From contig JAFGLV010000031.1 of the NCBI GenBank assembly GCA_016927855.1, positions 62,001-126,000 on the forward strand: 64,000 nucleotides of DNA. The letters are read 5' to 3'. The first letter of the stretch is position 1; each line of letters begins with the position of its first letter. Origin of the DNA: Sedimentisphaerales bacterium. Its GTDB lineage: Bacteria > Planctomycetota > Phycisphaerae > Sedimentisphaerales > Anaerobacaceae. The notes beneath the pieces were generated by a model. It was given only the letters and a program-made list of their open reading frames with translations. It made no database searches and had not been told where the DNA came from. Shown one piece after another: positions 41,625 through 50,875 of this stretch. The position numbers and the translations under genes are program-made.

Positions 41625-41641
41625 TACTCAATGATTGAGTA
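41625..41641. promoter_or_regulatory. 17-bp perfect palindrome before the second ATPase
   Basis: TACTCAATGATTGAGTA is a perfect palindrome around G41633. It lies just upstream of the -35 box of the next gene, a good position for an operator bound by a small dimeric regulator. Confidence 0.6.
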
Positions 41642-41647
41642 AGAGTG

Positions 41648-41675
41648 TTGTGCGGCGGCGGCATCCCGGTAGAAT
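41648..41675 (+). promoter_or_regulatory. Promoter giving a leaderless transcript of the second ATPase
   Basis: TTGTGC (41648-41653) and TAGAAT (41670-41675) are 16 bases apart. The ATG at 41683 is seven bases after the -10 box. Confidence 0.62.
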
Positions 41676-41682
41676 AAGTCTC

Positions 41683-42864
41683 ATGGCGACATACCAACGA
41701 CACGCCGTTTCCGCCATTGCGGAGAACATTGCCAGGGACCTGCCGGTCTTTCAGGTGATCGTGGGGCCCCGGCAGGTGGGCAAGACGACGGCGGCCCAGC
41801 AGATCATCGAGCAACTGGGCGTGCCGTCCGTCTACGCCTCCGCTGACTCGCCGCTGCCGGTCGGGCCGGAGTGGATCGAGACGCAGTGGCGTCGGGCGCG
41901 GACGCTGGCCGCCGAAAAGCAGCGGCCCGTCCTGCTGGTCCTCGATGAGGTGCAGAAGGTCAAGGGGTGGAGCGAAGCGGTCAAAGCCCTCTGGGATGCA
42001 CGGCCCGCCGATCTCCGCCTGCTGGTGCTGGGCTCATCGGCGCTGCTGATCCAGAAGGGTCGGACCGAGAGCCTGGCGGGCCGGTTCTTCGTGAATCGGT
42101 TCGGCCACTGGTCCTGGCCGGAATGCGCGGAGGCCTTCGGCTGGAGCTTGAACGAGTGGCTCTACTTCGGCGGCTATCCGGGCGCCGTCGTCTTCAAGCA
42201 GGACGTGGCTCAATGGAAGCAGTATATCGCCGATGCCTTCGTGGAGAGCATCATCGCCAGAGACGTGCTCCAGTTGCAGCCCGTGACCAAGCCGGCCCTG
42301 ATGCGGCATCTCTTTGGCCTGGCCGCGACGTTTCCGGCCCAGGTCCTTTCCTACAACAAGATGCTCGGCCAGTTGCAGGATGCGGGTAACGCCACCACAT
42401 TGGCGCAGTACCTGGGGATGTTGGAGACCGCTTATATCGTCTCCGGACTGGAGCTGTTCTCGAAGGGCCAGGTCCGACGGCGCGGCAGCAGTCCCAAGCT
42501 GATCTTGTGGAACAACGCCTTGATCAATGCGCTTTCGCTGAAAGGCTACGAGGAGACCCTGGCCGATTCGGTCTGGTGGGGGCGTCTCGTCGAGAACGCC
42601 GTCGGTGCGCATCTGCTCAATAGCCTGGCGGGCAAGAACGTCGCCGTGACATACTGGCGCAAAGGGCCTGCCGAAGTGGACTTTGTCTTGTCGTCGGGCC
42701 GGCGACTGGTGGCCCTTGAGGTCAAGAGCGGACGAGCGGGACGCCTGCCGGGATTGGAGGCCTTCAAGCACAGCTATCCGGAGGCCCAGGCCTGTGTCGT
42801 CGGCGGTGCCGGCATGCCGCTGGAAGAGTTCTTCGGCGCCGATCCGCTCGGCCTGTTCTTCTGA
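41683..42864 (+). CDS. AAA-type ATPase with DUF4143 domain
   Basis: The protein is 393 aa from the ATG at 41683. An upstream TTG in frame would add 16 residues but would lie within the palindrome and promoter. Walker A is IVGPRQVGKTTAAQQII, Walker B is RPVLLVLDEVQKVKGWSE, and the C-terminal nuclease-like core is AEVDFVLSSGRRLVALEVKS. It differs strongly in sequence from the first ATPase, so this is not a recent tandem duplication. Confidence 0.9.
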   Translation: MATYQRHAVSAIAENIARDLPVFQVIVGPRQVGKTTAAQQIIEQLGVPSVYASADSPLPVGPEWIETQWRRARTLAAEKQRPVLLVLDEVQKVKGWSEAVKALWDARPADLRLLVLGSSALLIQKGRTESLAGRFFVNRFGHWSWPECAEAFGWSLNEWLYFGGYPGAVVFKQDVAQWKQYIADAFVESIIARDVLQLQPVTKPALMRHLFGLAATFPAQVLSYNKMLGQLQDAGNATTLAQYLGMLETAYIVSGLELFSKGQVRRRGSSPKLILWNNALINALSLKGYEETLADSVWWGRLVENAVGAHLLNSLAGKNVAVTYWRKGPAEVDFVLSSGRRLVALEVKSGRAGRLPGLEAFKHSYPEAQACVVGGAGMPLEEFFGADPLGLFF

Positions 42865-42869
42865 AGCCA

Positions 42870-43060
42870 CGTCGGACGGTCCCTACGGTCTCACGGTCTC
42901 CCCGTCTTACAGTTTTACGGTCTGATAGTCGGACAGTCCTACGGTCCTTACGGTCTCACGGTCTCACCGTCCTACAGTTTTACGGTCTGACAGTCTGACA
43001 GTCCAACGGTGCTCACCGTCTGACGGTCTCGCCGCTTTCCGGCCCTTTTGGCCGCCTTTT
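42870..43060. repeat. Simple-repeat DNA with direct repeat copy 2 (42961-43027)
   Basis: This is the same TACGGTCTGACAGTC family as at 40143. Segment 42961-43027 matches 40201-40267 at 66 of 67 positions. The two copies bracket the ATPase genes exactly. Confidence 0.9.
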
Positions 43061-43077
43061 GTACTAATGGTTTGCCC

Positions 43078-43105
43078 TTGTATCGGCCGATGTAGACCAT
43101 ATAAT
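43078..43105 (+). promoter_or_regulatory. Promoter for the priming sugar transferase
   Basis: TTGTAT (43078-43083) and a perfect TATAAT (43100-43105) are 16 bases apart. The leader to 43241 would be about 130 bases, long enough for regulation. Confidence 0.6.
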
Positions 43106-43240
43106 GCCGGTGGAACGGACGGGCAGATGGATCTGTGCCGAACGGGTTACCGGAGCGTGTGAGATCGGCTGCTGCGATGGCCAGGATGGAAGGTCAGGCA
43201 AGAGGGCCGGATCTGCTATCTGTGGTAAGGGTGGGGTGCT

Positions 43241-43984
43241 ATGGGGCAGCGAGTCAGTGTCGGCCAGAGCCAGTTCAGCGACGCGTTACGCCTGAGTCGG
43301 GAGGAGGCCCAGGGCGGCGTTACCACGTTTCTTCCCCCGGCTGGCCGCTTGCACCCGAGAGCGGAGGAGCCATGGCACCTGCACGTTGCTGAGATCGACC
43401 CCGCCCACACGCCCAGACGCGTCGAATTCCTCCTGCGGCTATTGGACCTGGTCGGCGCCCTGGCCATGCTGCTGCTTGCCTTTCCCATCATGTTGGTTAG
43501 CGCTGTGGTTATCAAGCTCACCTCGCCCGGTCCGGCCTTGTACAAACAGGAGAGGGTGGGCAAGAACGGCAAGCTCTTTTTCCTCTACAAGTTTCGCACG
43601 ATGATCCAGGACGCCGAAAAGCACGTCGGGCCGGTCTGGGCGGAAAGGAACGATGCCCGCGTCACTTCGGTCGGTCGTATCCTGCGGCGGACGCGACTGG
43701 ACGAGCTGCCGCAGTTGTTCAACATCCTGCGCGGCGATATGAGCCTGGTCGGGCCCCGGCCGGAGCGGCCCTTCTTCGTCCAGCGGCACAAGGCCCTCCA
43801 GGGCGTGCGCCTGGCCGTCAAACCGGGCCTGACCGGACTGGCCCAGGTCCGCGCCTATTACGATCTCAAGCCCGCCCACAAGGTCAAGTACGACTACCTT
43901 TATATCCAAAAGCGTTCCCTCCTGCTGAACCTCTACATCCTCCTGCAGACCATTCCCGTTCTTTTCGCGAAAAAAGGCTGGTAG
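43241..43984 (+). CDS. Priming sugar-phosphate transferase (WbaP/WcaJ/PglC family)
   Basis: The protein is 247 aa. One hydrophobic segment (about 66-90) is followed by the catalytic domain with [26 protein letters not shown], and [20 protein letters not shown], then [10 protein letters not shown]. This short form has only the re-entrant helix and no extra N-terminal helices, as in PglC. It transfers the first sugar-phosphate to undecaprenyl phosphate and so begins the repeat unit. It is separated from the other glycan genes by the ATPase pair and repeats. Confidence 0.93.
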   Translation: MGQRVSVGQSQFSDALRLSREEAQGGVTTFLPPAGRLHPRAEEPWHLHVAEIDPAHTPRRVEFLLRLLDLVGALAMLLLAFPIMLVSAVVIKLTSPGPALYKQERVGKNGKLFFLYKFRTMIQDAEKHVGPVWAERNDARVTSVGRILRRTRLDELPQLFNILRGDMSLVGPRPERPFFVQRHKALQGVRLAVKPGLTGLAQVRAYYDLKPAHKVKYDYLYIQKRSLLLNLYILLQTIPVLFAKKGW

Positions 43985-44165
43985 CTGCGGCGCAGCAGTA
44001 AACGCAAGGCGCCAAGCGCGTAGCGGCAGGCGTAATGGCTTGGCGCTCCTCGCTTACCGCTTTGCTCATTCCGCTTTGCGCTTGCCGCTTGGCGTCTTCC
44101 CCTTGTCATCCACATTGACGAATTGCCTGCGATCTAAATTTCCTATACCCTCTTACCCGAACCAG
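43985..44165. repeat. Simple-repeat intergenic DNA
   Basis: AACGCAAGGCGCCAAGCGC-type and TTGCGCTTGCCGCTTGGCG-type words fill the first two thirds. The rest leads into the next gene. No gene is visible. Confidence 0.65.
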
Positions 44166-44179
44166 GAAGGAGGATGTAC

Positions 44180-47100
44180 ATGAAAAGGATTTCGCTCCTC
44201 GCGTGTCTTCTCGCGTTGGCCCTCTCTCTGACACCTGTCGTAGGTGCCGCTAGCGCAACGCAGTCTGAAGGCGTCTTCAACGTCCGGGACTACGGAGCAG
44301 TCGGGGATGGTGTAACGGACGATGCGAAGGCGTTTCAGGCTGCTATCGATGCAGCACCGAGTGGGGACACACTGTACCTTCCGCACGGCTCCTACAGCAT
44401 TCAGAGCAATCTCACAATCACCAAGAGTCTCGATATTCGCGGACCCGGCACGATCATCGTCAAGGCGGATATCGACATCCACGGCTCTTACGACGGTACG
44501 GCAAAGAGTTTCCTGACGGCCGAAGCCAACCGCGGTGATGTAGAGGTGACGGTCGGGTCTTCTTCCGGTTTCGCTGAGGGCGACGTGGTGATGTATGTCG
44601 GGTACGCCAATGACAATGACTGGTCGCTCGACGACGTGCGCTACTACTGCGAATGGCACGAGGTGGATGACGTACCGGATGGAACTACGGTCACGTTGAG
44701 ATCTTTCATCAATGGACGTATGGAGGTTGGGGCGCTTTCGAGCAACCATTATCCGGCGCTCGTTAAGGTCGCACCTATCCGGGTCAATTTCTACGGCCTC
44801 ACCTTTCAGATGGACGGTGACGATGCCCAAATCAACATGCGTGTCTGCGCGGATTCGGGCCTGCACCACTGCGATGTGACCGGCACTAGCAGTGACACCC
44901 ACCGTCTCTTCGACGTGCGCGCGTGCCGCAACTTTACGGTCGAGAACTGTAACTTCCATGATATCACCGACGATGGCTACCCGTTCTGGATCTACACGTC
45001 GGACGGCGTGGTGATAGCCAACAACAACGTCTTCAACTCGCCGCGCGGCTTTTTGGTGATGTGGTGTCAGAATGTCACCGCGACGGGCAACGTAGAGAAG
45101 TATCTGGGCAGTTATGGATTTCTCTTCTCTGAGTGTATCGGTGTAGCGGCGACGGGCAACACGATCTCGCATATCCCGCGCACCTGGACGTCCTACGAGA
45201 ATCAGCCGCAGAATCTCAATGCCTTCATGCTGGTCGGTGGCGAGAATGTGACGATCGCAGACAACACTATCTACGCCACACATGGCGAGGGGGCGATCTA
45301 CCTGCGGACCTCGAATTACGATTACTCCGAGTATGCCGGGGATGGGACGGAGTACGATGGTCTGTATAAGATGCCTCCCAACCGGAACATCACCGTGACA
45401 GGCAACACGATCCTCGAGGCCCCAGAGACTGCCGAAGCCAGCAGCAATCATGTTGGTCCGATCTTTGGCAAGTCGTTCGGCTACAATATGAACATCAGCC
45501 ACAATACTCTGATTTGTGGAGAGTGGACGAATAGCAGTGTGTCCGGCGGGATCGTGCTGCAAGGCGAGTTCCGCGACGTAATCATCGCGGAGAACAGTAT
45601 CGAATCGAACAACCGGATGGCCATCTACCTGAAAGATGATGCCAGCAGCAGGTATTACCCCGCGAGCATCCAAGTGCTGAACAACCACATCAGGCTTACG
45701 GGTGATTTCGATTCTGGCGACACAGGGATCATCGCACTCCAGGACTTGGAGGATGATGGTGATTTAGGTATCAGCGTGATCTCTGGCAACGTCATTATTG
45801 GAGAGGGCCAAACGTCGGATGCATACATGGTCTACGTAGCCTGTCACACGCCAGATTGGGCTAATTATCGCCTGCGGGTAGAAGATAACTGGTGCAAAGT
45901 CAACAATGATTCCAGCGGGATGCGCGGTGTCTTCTTCTCCTTGCCCAGCGCAACCTCGCCTGCCCCAGGAGCTGTCGTGGTCCGCAACAACTACTTCGAT
46001 CTCGACGGGCTCGTGTACCACGCCAACGTGGCGCGGTTCGTCTGGGGAACTGACGATCTCACGTACAATGTCAAGAAGTATGGTGCCATCGGCGATGGCA
46101 AGACAGACGATACCGCTGCTATCAGGGCCGCCGTGGCGGCGGCGGTGGATGCCAACGGTATTGTTCATGTCCCGCCGGGCCACTACCTGGTCAGTGGCAA
46201 GCTCGTGGACAACCAGACCATGCACATCGTCGGGGCCGGGCCGGAGTTCAGTATCATCGATTGCGCCCGGTACGGGGGAGTTGTATTCGACCTGGCCCAG
46301 GGCAGTATCATCGAAGATCTGACCATTCAGGGTGCGCCCGGCAGTTTGAGTGCGACGGGTATCGGCGGCAGCGACTGGTCTTTGTGCCGGGTGGACAACT
46401 GCACGTTTCGCGATCTGGCCTTCGGTATCGACTGCGGGGGTGCCTGGGGCGCGACGCTGGAAGAGATCTCCTGCGTGGCGATGGGAGGGGGCATACGCCT
46501 GGCCGATTTCAACGGCGGCGCCATTCGCAGTCTAAGTATCGACGGCCACAGCGCCGGTTATGGACTACTGCTGCGCGACAGCTCCGCCTTTTCCATCGAG
46601 AACCTCACCACCCGCGACAATACGGCGGCGGGCTACGACCGCGTTCGCTTCGAAGGCTGCCACAGCGGGTCGCTGGAGGGCTGGTACGCCGAGGGTACGC
46701 AGGCGAGCGGGTCTCATGATCTGTCCATCGGCGCCGACGCCGGCCGTCATGCCGACGGATTGACCGTTAGCGAGGCCTGGATCGGCAGCGAGGGCCTCGC
46801 CGGTGTTGCGCCCATCGCCATCGAACGCGCCGTGAATATCACGCTGGCGGACTTCCACTGGCAAGCCCCGGACGCGAACGCTATACCTTGCTACATCGCC
46901 ACCGCCGGGACGGGATCGCTCGACGCGATCACGGTACGCAACTGGATACGCGACGGCGGTGACGAGAACATTCCCCTGGCCGACGACAATCTGGCCGTGA
47001 TCTGTGAGGGCGGCTTTACGCCGTCGTTGCTGGCGACGCCGGATGCGCAGGGCAATGTGCCGCTATATGTCACGCCGCAGCCGGCGCCGGCCAACCTCAC

Positions 47101-47413
47101 GCGCGACTACAACCTCACCGCCGGTGTCGATACCGGCAGGCGCTTCACCAACACCGGCGCTGCCGGCGTCGTGACCGCGCACTTAGGTGCGGCCACGGTG
47201 GGGCAGACCTTCAGCTTCACCCGCACGGAATCCCATCCCTTCCGCATCGACCCGAAAGGGGCGGAGTACTTCCGAGGGCATGAGCCGGGCAAGTACCTGG
47301 AACTGGACAGTGACGGTTCCAGCGTCACGATCCAGTGTCTGACGCCGGGCGTGTGGGATATCGTCGCAGCCTACGATCCCACCGGAGCAGTTCCGTTTGC
47401 CTGGCAGCCATGA
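44180..47413 (+). CDS. Secreted right-handed beta-helix protein with two pectate-lyase-like domains
   Basis: The protein is 1077 aa from the ATG at 44180, which has AAGGAGG six bases upstream. The ATG at 44174 is directly next to the ribosome site. A signal peptide covers about 1-25. Two Pectate_lyase_3-type entries are visible: VFNVRDYGAVGDGVTDDAKA near residue 32 and TYNVKKYGAIGDGKTDDTAA near 630. Each is followed by beta-helix repeats. Such proteins act on or bind polysaccharide. Position after the glycan cluster suggests a surface-glycan or polymer-degrading enzyme. The second half looks richer in GC than the first, so the halves may differ in origin. Confidence 0.85.
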   Translation: MKRISLLACLLALALSLTPVVGAASATQSEGVFNVRDYGAVGDGVTDDAKAFQAAIDAAPSGDTLYLPHGSYSIQSNLTITKSLDIRGPGTIIVKADIDIHGSYDGTAKSFLTAEANRGDVEVTVGSSSGFAEGDVVMYVGYANDNDWSLDDVRYYCEWHEVDDVPDGTTVTLRSFINGRMEVGALSSNHYPALVKVAPIRVNFYGLTFQMDGDDAQINMRVCADSGLHHCDVTGTSSDTHRLFDVRACRNFTVENCNFHDITDDGYPFWIYTSDGVVIANNNVFNSPRGFLVMWCQNVTATGNVEKYLGSYGFLFSECIGVAATGNTISHIPRTWTSYENQPQNLNAFMLVGGENVTIADNTIYATHGEGAIYLRTSNYDYSEYAGDGTEYDGLYKMPPNRNITVTGNTILEAPETAEASSNHVGPIFGKSFGYNMNISHNTLICGEWTNSSVSGGIVLQGEFRDVIIAENSIESNNRMAIYLKDDASSRYYPASIQVLNNHIRLTGDFDSGDTGIIALQDLEDDGDLGISVISGNVIIGEGQTSDAYMVYVACHTPDWANYRLRVEDNWCKVNNDSSGMRGVFFSLPSATSPAPGAVVVRNNYFDLDGLVYHANVARFVWGTDDLTYNVKKYGAIGDGKTDDTAAIRAAVAAAVDANGIVHVPPGHYLVSGKLVDNQTMHIVGAGPEFSIIDCARYGGVVFDLAQGSIIEDLTIQGAPGSLSATGIGGSDWSLCRVDNCTFRDLAFGIDCGGAWGATLEEISCVAMGGGIRLADFNGGAIRSLSIDGHSAGYGLLLRDSSAFSIENLTTRDNTAAGYDRVRFEGCHSGSLEGWYAEGTQASGSHDLSIGADAGRHADGLTVSEAWIGSEGLAGVAPIAIERAVNITLADFHWQAPDANAIPCYIATAGTGSLDAITVRNWIRDGGDENIPLADDNLAVICEGGFTPSLLATPDAQGNVPLYVTPQPAPANLTRDYNLTAGVDTGRRFTNTGAAGVVTAHLGAATVGQTFSFTRTESHPFRIDPKGAEYFRGHEPGKYLELDSDGSSVTIQCLTPGVWDIVAAYDPTGAVPFAWQP

Positions 47414-47598
47414 CCAGCAACGCGGCTGCGCCGCTACGGTCCGACAGTAGCACCGTCCTACCGTCCTAATGTCCGACTGCAAACGCAAGGCGGTAAGCGC
47501 ACAGCGGTAAGCGCGTAGCGGTAACCGGTGTGCAGCGGTGTGCGCTCGGCGCCCGGCGCGCCACGCTTGGCGCTCCATGCTTCCCGGCGGCTTCGCCG
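47414..47598. repeat. Simple-repeat intergenic DNA between convergent genes
   Basis: GCGGCTGCGCCGCTACGGTC, AACGCAAGGCGGTAAGCGC and related words fill the gap. No gene is visible. Confidence 0.72.
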
Positions 47599-48921
47599 CT
47601 ACGCCTGCGGATAGTGCCACGGTTTGCGGTAGTCGCGGCGGAGGAGCTGGTTGGCCTGCGGGTCGCCGATACATACCTCTTTTTCCCCATCCCACCTGAC
47701 ACTTCTACCGAGCTTGAGCGACAGCATGCCCAGCAGGCTCAGGTTCGTCGAGCGGTAGATCGCCTCGATGTCACAGACGGGACGCGCGCCCGTCTCGATC
47801 GACCGCAGAAAGTCCGCCCACAACTCCTTGATGTTCTGCGCGTCCGGCTGGTTCAGTTGCGGGTCCTCGTGGATTTCGCTGCCACCCCGCCTTTCCGGAT
47901 AGAACGTCCAGCCGCGCTGCCAGCCCAGGTGGAACGTCCCTTCGGTCCCGTAGAAGTGGCAGCCGACGTTCTCGGTCCGCTCGCTCGGGTTGCCGGCGAA
48001 GTAGCGGTGCTCCCACGTGACGGTCAGATCCTCGAACTCGTACGTCGCGACCTGGTGGTCGGGTGCATCGGTCGTCTGGGCCTCGGCGCTGCGGACCGGC
48101 GCGCCTTTGATCGGCCGACCGCCGACGGAATAGACCGTCTGGGGCCATTTCTTCTCCATGATCCACACGACCTGGTCTAGCCAGTGGACGCCCCAGTCGC
48201 CCAGCGTGCCGTTGGCGTAGTCGAGGTAGTTGCGAAAGCCGCGTGGATGGATGCCGCTGTTGTACGGCCGCAGCGGGGCCGGGCCGCACCAGAAGTCCCA
48301 GTTCAAGCCCTCCGGCGGCTCCGCGTTCGGTCTCGGCCGCTCGGCTCCGCCCCCGTAGACCACGTAGCAGCGCACCATCCCGATCTTGCCTGCCCGGCCC
48401 TCGCGCAGGAACTTCAGGGCTGAGAGATTGTGCGGCGAGACCCGCCGATGCGTGCCGACCTGCACGACCCGGCCGGCGGCGCGCGCCGCGTTGACCATGG
48501 CCCGGCCTTCCATGATCGTATGGCTGATCGGCTTCTCGACGTAGACGTGCGCGCCCGCCTGGACCGCCGCGATCATCGGCAGCGCGTGCCAGTGGTCCGG
48601 CGTCGCGACGATCGCGATCTCGGGCTTCTCGGCGGCGAGCATCTCGCGGTAGTCCTCGTAGTGCTTGGGCTTGTCGCTGGTCCAGCGGGCCACCTCGGCG
48701 GCGCAGCGTTCGAGCTGCCGGCGGTCCACGTCCACCAGCGCGGTTACGTGGCAGCGACCGGAGGCGACGGCTTCGCGCAGGATGTTCGTGCCCCACCAAC
48801 CCGCTCCGATCAGCGCGGTGCGGTACATCTTGTCGCGCTGGGCGGTCGCGACGGCGGGAAAACCTACCGCCAGGCCGGTGGCGAGGGAGCTCTTGAGGAA
48901 TGTGCGACGGTTCAACGGCAT
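47599..48921 (-). CDS. Tat-exported Gfo/Idh/MocA-family oxidoreductase
   Basis: The protein is 440 aa with AAGGAGG seven bases upstream. A twin-arginine signal (LNRRTFLKSSLATGLAVGFP) begins it. The Rossmann NAD(P) site is TALIGAGWWGTNILREAV, and the family lysine motif is HVYVEKPISHTIMEGRAMV. The C-terminal domain has LDYANGTLGDWGVHWLDQVV. Exported members of this family are abundant in planctomycetes and act on sugars or polyols, with the cofactor bound before Tat export. Substrate unknown. Confidence 0.93.
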   Translation of the reverse strand: MPLNRRTFLKSSLATGLAVGFPAVATAQRDKMYRTALIGAGWWGTNILREAVASGRCHVTALVDVDRRQLERCAAEVARWTSDKPKHYEDYREMLAAEKPEIAIVATPDHWHALPMIAAVQAGAHVYVEKPISHTIMEGRAMVNAARAAGRVVQVGTHRRVSPHNLSALKFLREGRAGKIGMVRCYVVYGGGAERPRPNAEPPEGLNWDFWCGPAPLRPYNSGIHPRGFRNYLDYANGTLGDWGVHWLDQVVWIMEKKWPQTVYSVGGRPIKGAPVRSAEAQTTDAPDHQVATYEFEDLTVTWEHRYFAGNPSERTENVGCHFYGTEGTFHLGWQRGWTFYPERRGGSEIHEDPQLNQPDAQNIKELWADFLRSIETGARPVCDIEAIYRSTNLSLLGMLSLKLGRSVRWDGEKEVCIGDPQANQLLRRDYRKPWHYPQA

Positions 48922-49135
48922 GGCTGTGCCTCCTTCTGGCTAGCGGTGACGAAATCCTCATGCTCGGACGGCTGGCAACCGCTCTGACTTCGTCAATATC
49001 CACCGAGCCGGCCCTCCGGTCAAGCCCAAAAGCCTGCTGAGGGTTGGGCGGCACCCACCTGGCGAAAGGGCTGGCGTGTCAGGGGCCTTGCGGTATCATG
49101 AAGAACACCTTGTTGTCTCGGTGAGGAGTCTTGCC

Positions 49136-50812
49136 ATGGTTCGGTCGATCAGATGGTCACTGCTCGTCGTTGTCGTGCTGGTATCCGTTGCGCGGTGTCA
49201 GGCGAAGGTCTATCCGAATCGCTGGGTGTTCGTGTCCAGCTCGCTGCGGTCGCAGGCCGAGGTGGACCGGATCGAGCAGATCGTGCAGACGGCCTCTGAG
49301 CACGGTCTCAACGGCATGGTCTTGTCGGCCGGGCTGGATCGTTTGGACCGTCAATCCGAGGACTACCTGGCCAGGTTGAAGAGGATCAAGGGCTTCTGTG
49401 CTGACCACAAGGTCGAGATCATTCCCAACATCTTCAGCGTCGGCTACGGCGGCTCGGTCCTGGCATACGACCGCAATCTGGCGGCCGGGGTTCCCGTGGT
49501 CGATGCGCCATTTGTCGTGCGTGACGGTCGGGCCCACCTCGAGCCGGACGCGCCTGTCGAGATCGTCAACGCCGGTTTCGAGCGGCACGACGGCGACCGC
49601 GTGACGGGCTACCGCTTCCACGACCGGCCGGGCGAGGTCTCGTTCGTGGATACAGATGTCTTTCGCAGCGGTGCCTCATCGCTGCGGTTCGAGAGCTTCG
49701 GGCGCTACGAGCACGGCCACGGCCGTGTCATGCAGGAGGTCAAGGTCCGGCCGCACCGCTGTTACCGGCTCAGTTGCTGGGTCAGGACCGACGGCCTGCA
49801 GCCCGCGAACGCCTTCCGCGTGCAGGTTCTCAGTCCCGAAGGCCGCAGCCTGGCGCCGTACGATCCACGTGTGCCGGATACCGGCGATTGGCGCCGCGTC
49901 GTGATGGGCTTCAACAGCCTGGATCACGAGACGGTAAGAATCTACGCGGGCGTCTGGGGTGGCAGGCAAGGGCGGTTCTGGATCGATGACTTCGCCCTCG
50001 AAGAGGTCGGCCTGCTGAACGTGCTGCGCCGGCCGGGAACGCCTCTGGTCGTGCGCGACGCCGAGAGCGGCCAGGTCTACGAAGAGGGTCGTGACTTCGC
50101 GCCTGTCAAGGACGAACGTCTGAACTTCCGCTTTGACCATGATGGGCCTGAGATTCAGTTGCTGCCGGGCAGCCGGATCGCCGAGGGACAGGAGCTTCGC
50201 GTCAGCTATTACCACGGAATAGCGATCAATAACGGCCAGGTTACCGTTTGTATGTCGGAGCCCAACGTCTACGGGATTTGGCGCAACGCTGCGAAGCTAC
50301 TGCACGAACGGCTCGGCTGCTCGAAGTACCTGCTCAGCATGGACGAGATTCGGGCGGGCGGAAGCTGCCAGGCGTGCCGACAGCGCAACCTGAGCATGGC
50401 GCAGATTCTGGGGGACTGCGTCAGCGAGCAGGTCAAGATTCTGCGGTCGGTCAACCCCGATGCGGAGGTCTTCATCTGGTCGGACATGCTCAATCCGAAC
50501 CACAACGCTCACGGCGATTACTATCTCGTCGAAGGCGATTTCACCGGCTCGTGGCAGTACGTCCCGAAGGACCTGGTCATCGTCTGCTGGTATTACGACA
50601 AACGCAACCAGAGTCTGCCGTTCTTTTCCTCGCATGGCTTTCGCACGCTGGCGGGCGCCTACTACGATGGCGACACGCTGGACAATCCGCGTGGCTGGCT
50701 GGCGGCTCTGGACGCGACGCCGAATGCCATCGGCATCATGTACACGACCTGGCAGAACAAGTACGACCTGCTCGGTCCCTTCGGCGACCTGGTGGGCGAA
50801 CAGGCGCGGTGA
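49136..50812 (+). CDS. Secreted TIM-barrel-like protein with inserted carbohydrate-binding module
   Basis: The protein is 558 aa from the ATG at 49136 (GAGGAG seven bases upstream). A signal peptide or anchor covers about 1-24. Residues 25-140 look like the first half of a TIM barrel (LNGMVLSAGLDRLDRQSEDY, then KVEIIPNIFSVGYGGS). Residues about 150-300 look like a CBM4/9-type jelly roll (EIVNAGFERHDGDRVTGYRF). The second half returns to a barrel-like part with LLSMDEIRAGGSCQACRQRN and VFIWSDMLNPNHNAHGDYY. It may be a divergent hexosaminidase-like glycosidase. The family is not certain. Confidence 0.68.
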   Translation: MVRSIRWSLLVVVVLVSVARCQAKVYPNRWVFVSSSLRSQAEVDRIEQIVQTASEHGLNGMVLSAGLDRLDRQSEDYLARLKRIKGFCADHKVEIIPNIFSVGYGGSVLAYDRNLAAGVPVVDAPFVVRDGRAHLEPDAPVEIVNAGFERHDGDRVTGYRFHDRPGEVSFVDTDVFRSGASSLRFESFGRYEHGHGRVMQEVKVRPHRCYRLSCWVRTDGLQPANAFRVQVLSPEGRSLAPYDPRVPDTGDWRRVVMGFNSLDHETVRIYAGVWGGRQGRFWIDDFALEEVGLLNVLRRPGTPLVVRDAESGQVYEEGRDFAPVKDERLNFRFDHDGPEIQLLPGSRIAEGQELRVSYYHGIAINNGQVTVCMSEPNVYGIWRNAAKLLHERLGCSKYLLSMDEIRAGGSCQACRQRNLSMAQILGDCVSEQVKILRSVNPDAEVFIWSDMLNPNHNAHGDYYLVEGDFTGSWQYVPKDLVIVCWYYDKRNQSLPFFSSHGFRTLAGAYYDGDTLDNPRGWLAALDATPNAIGIMYTTWQNKYDLLGPFGDLVGEQAR

Positions 50813-50875
50813 TCCGACGGTCCGACCGCCAGGCAGGCTGACGCGCCGCGTCCACGCCGCCAGCCGAAGAACGTC

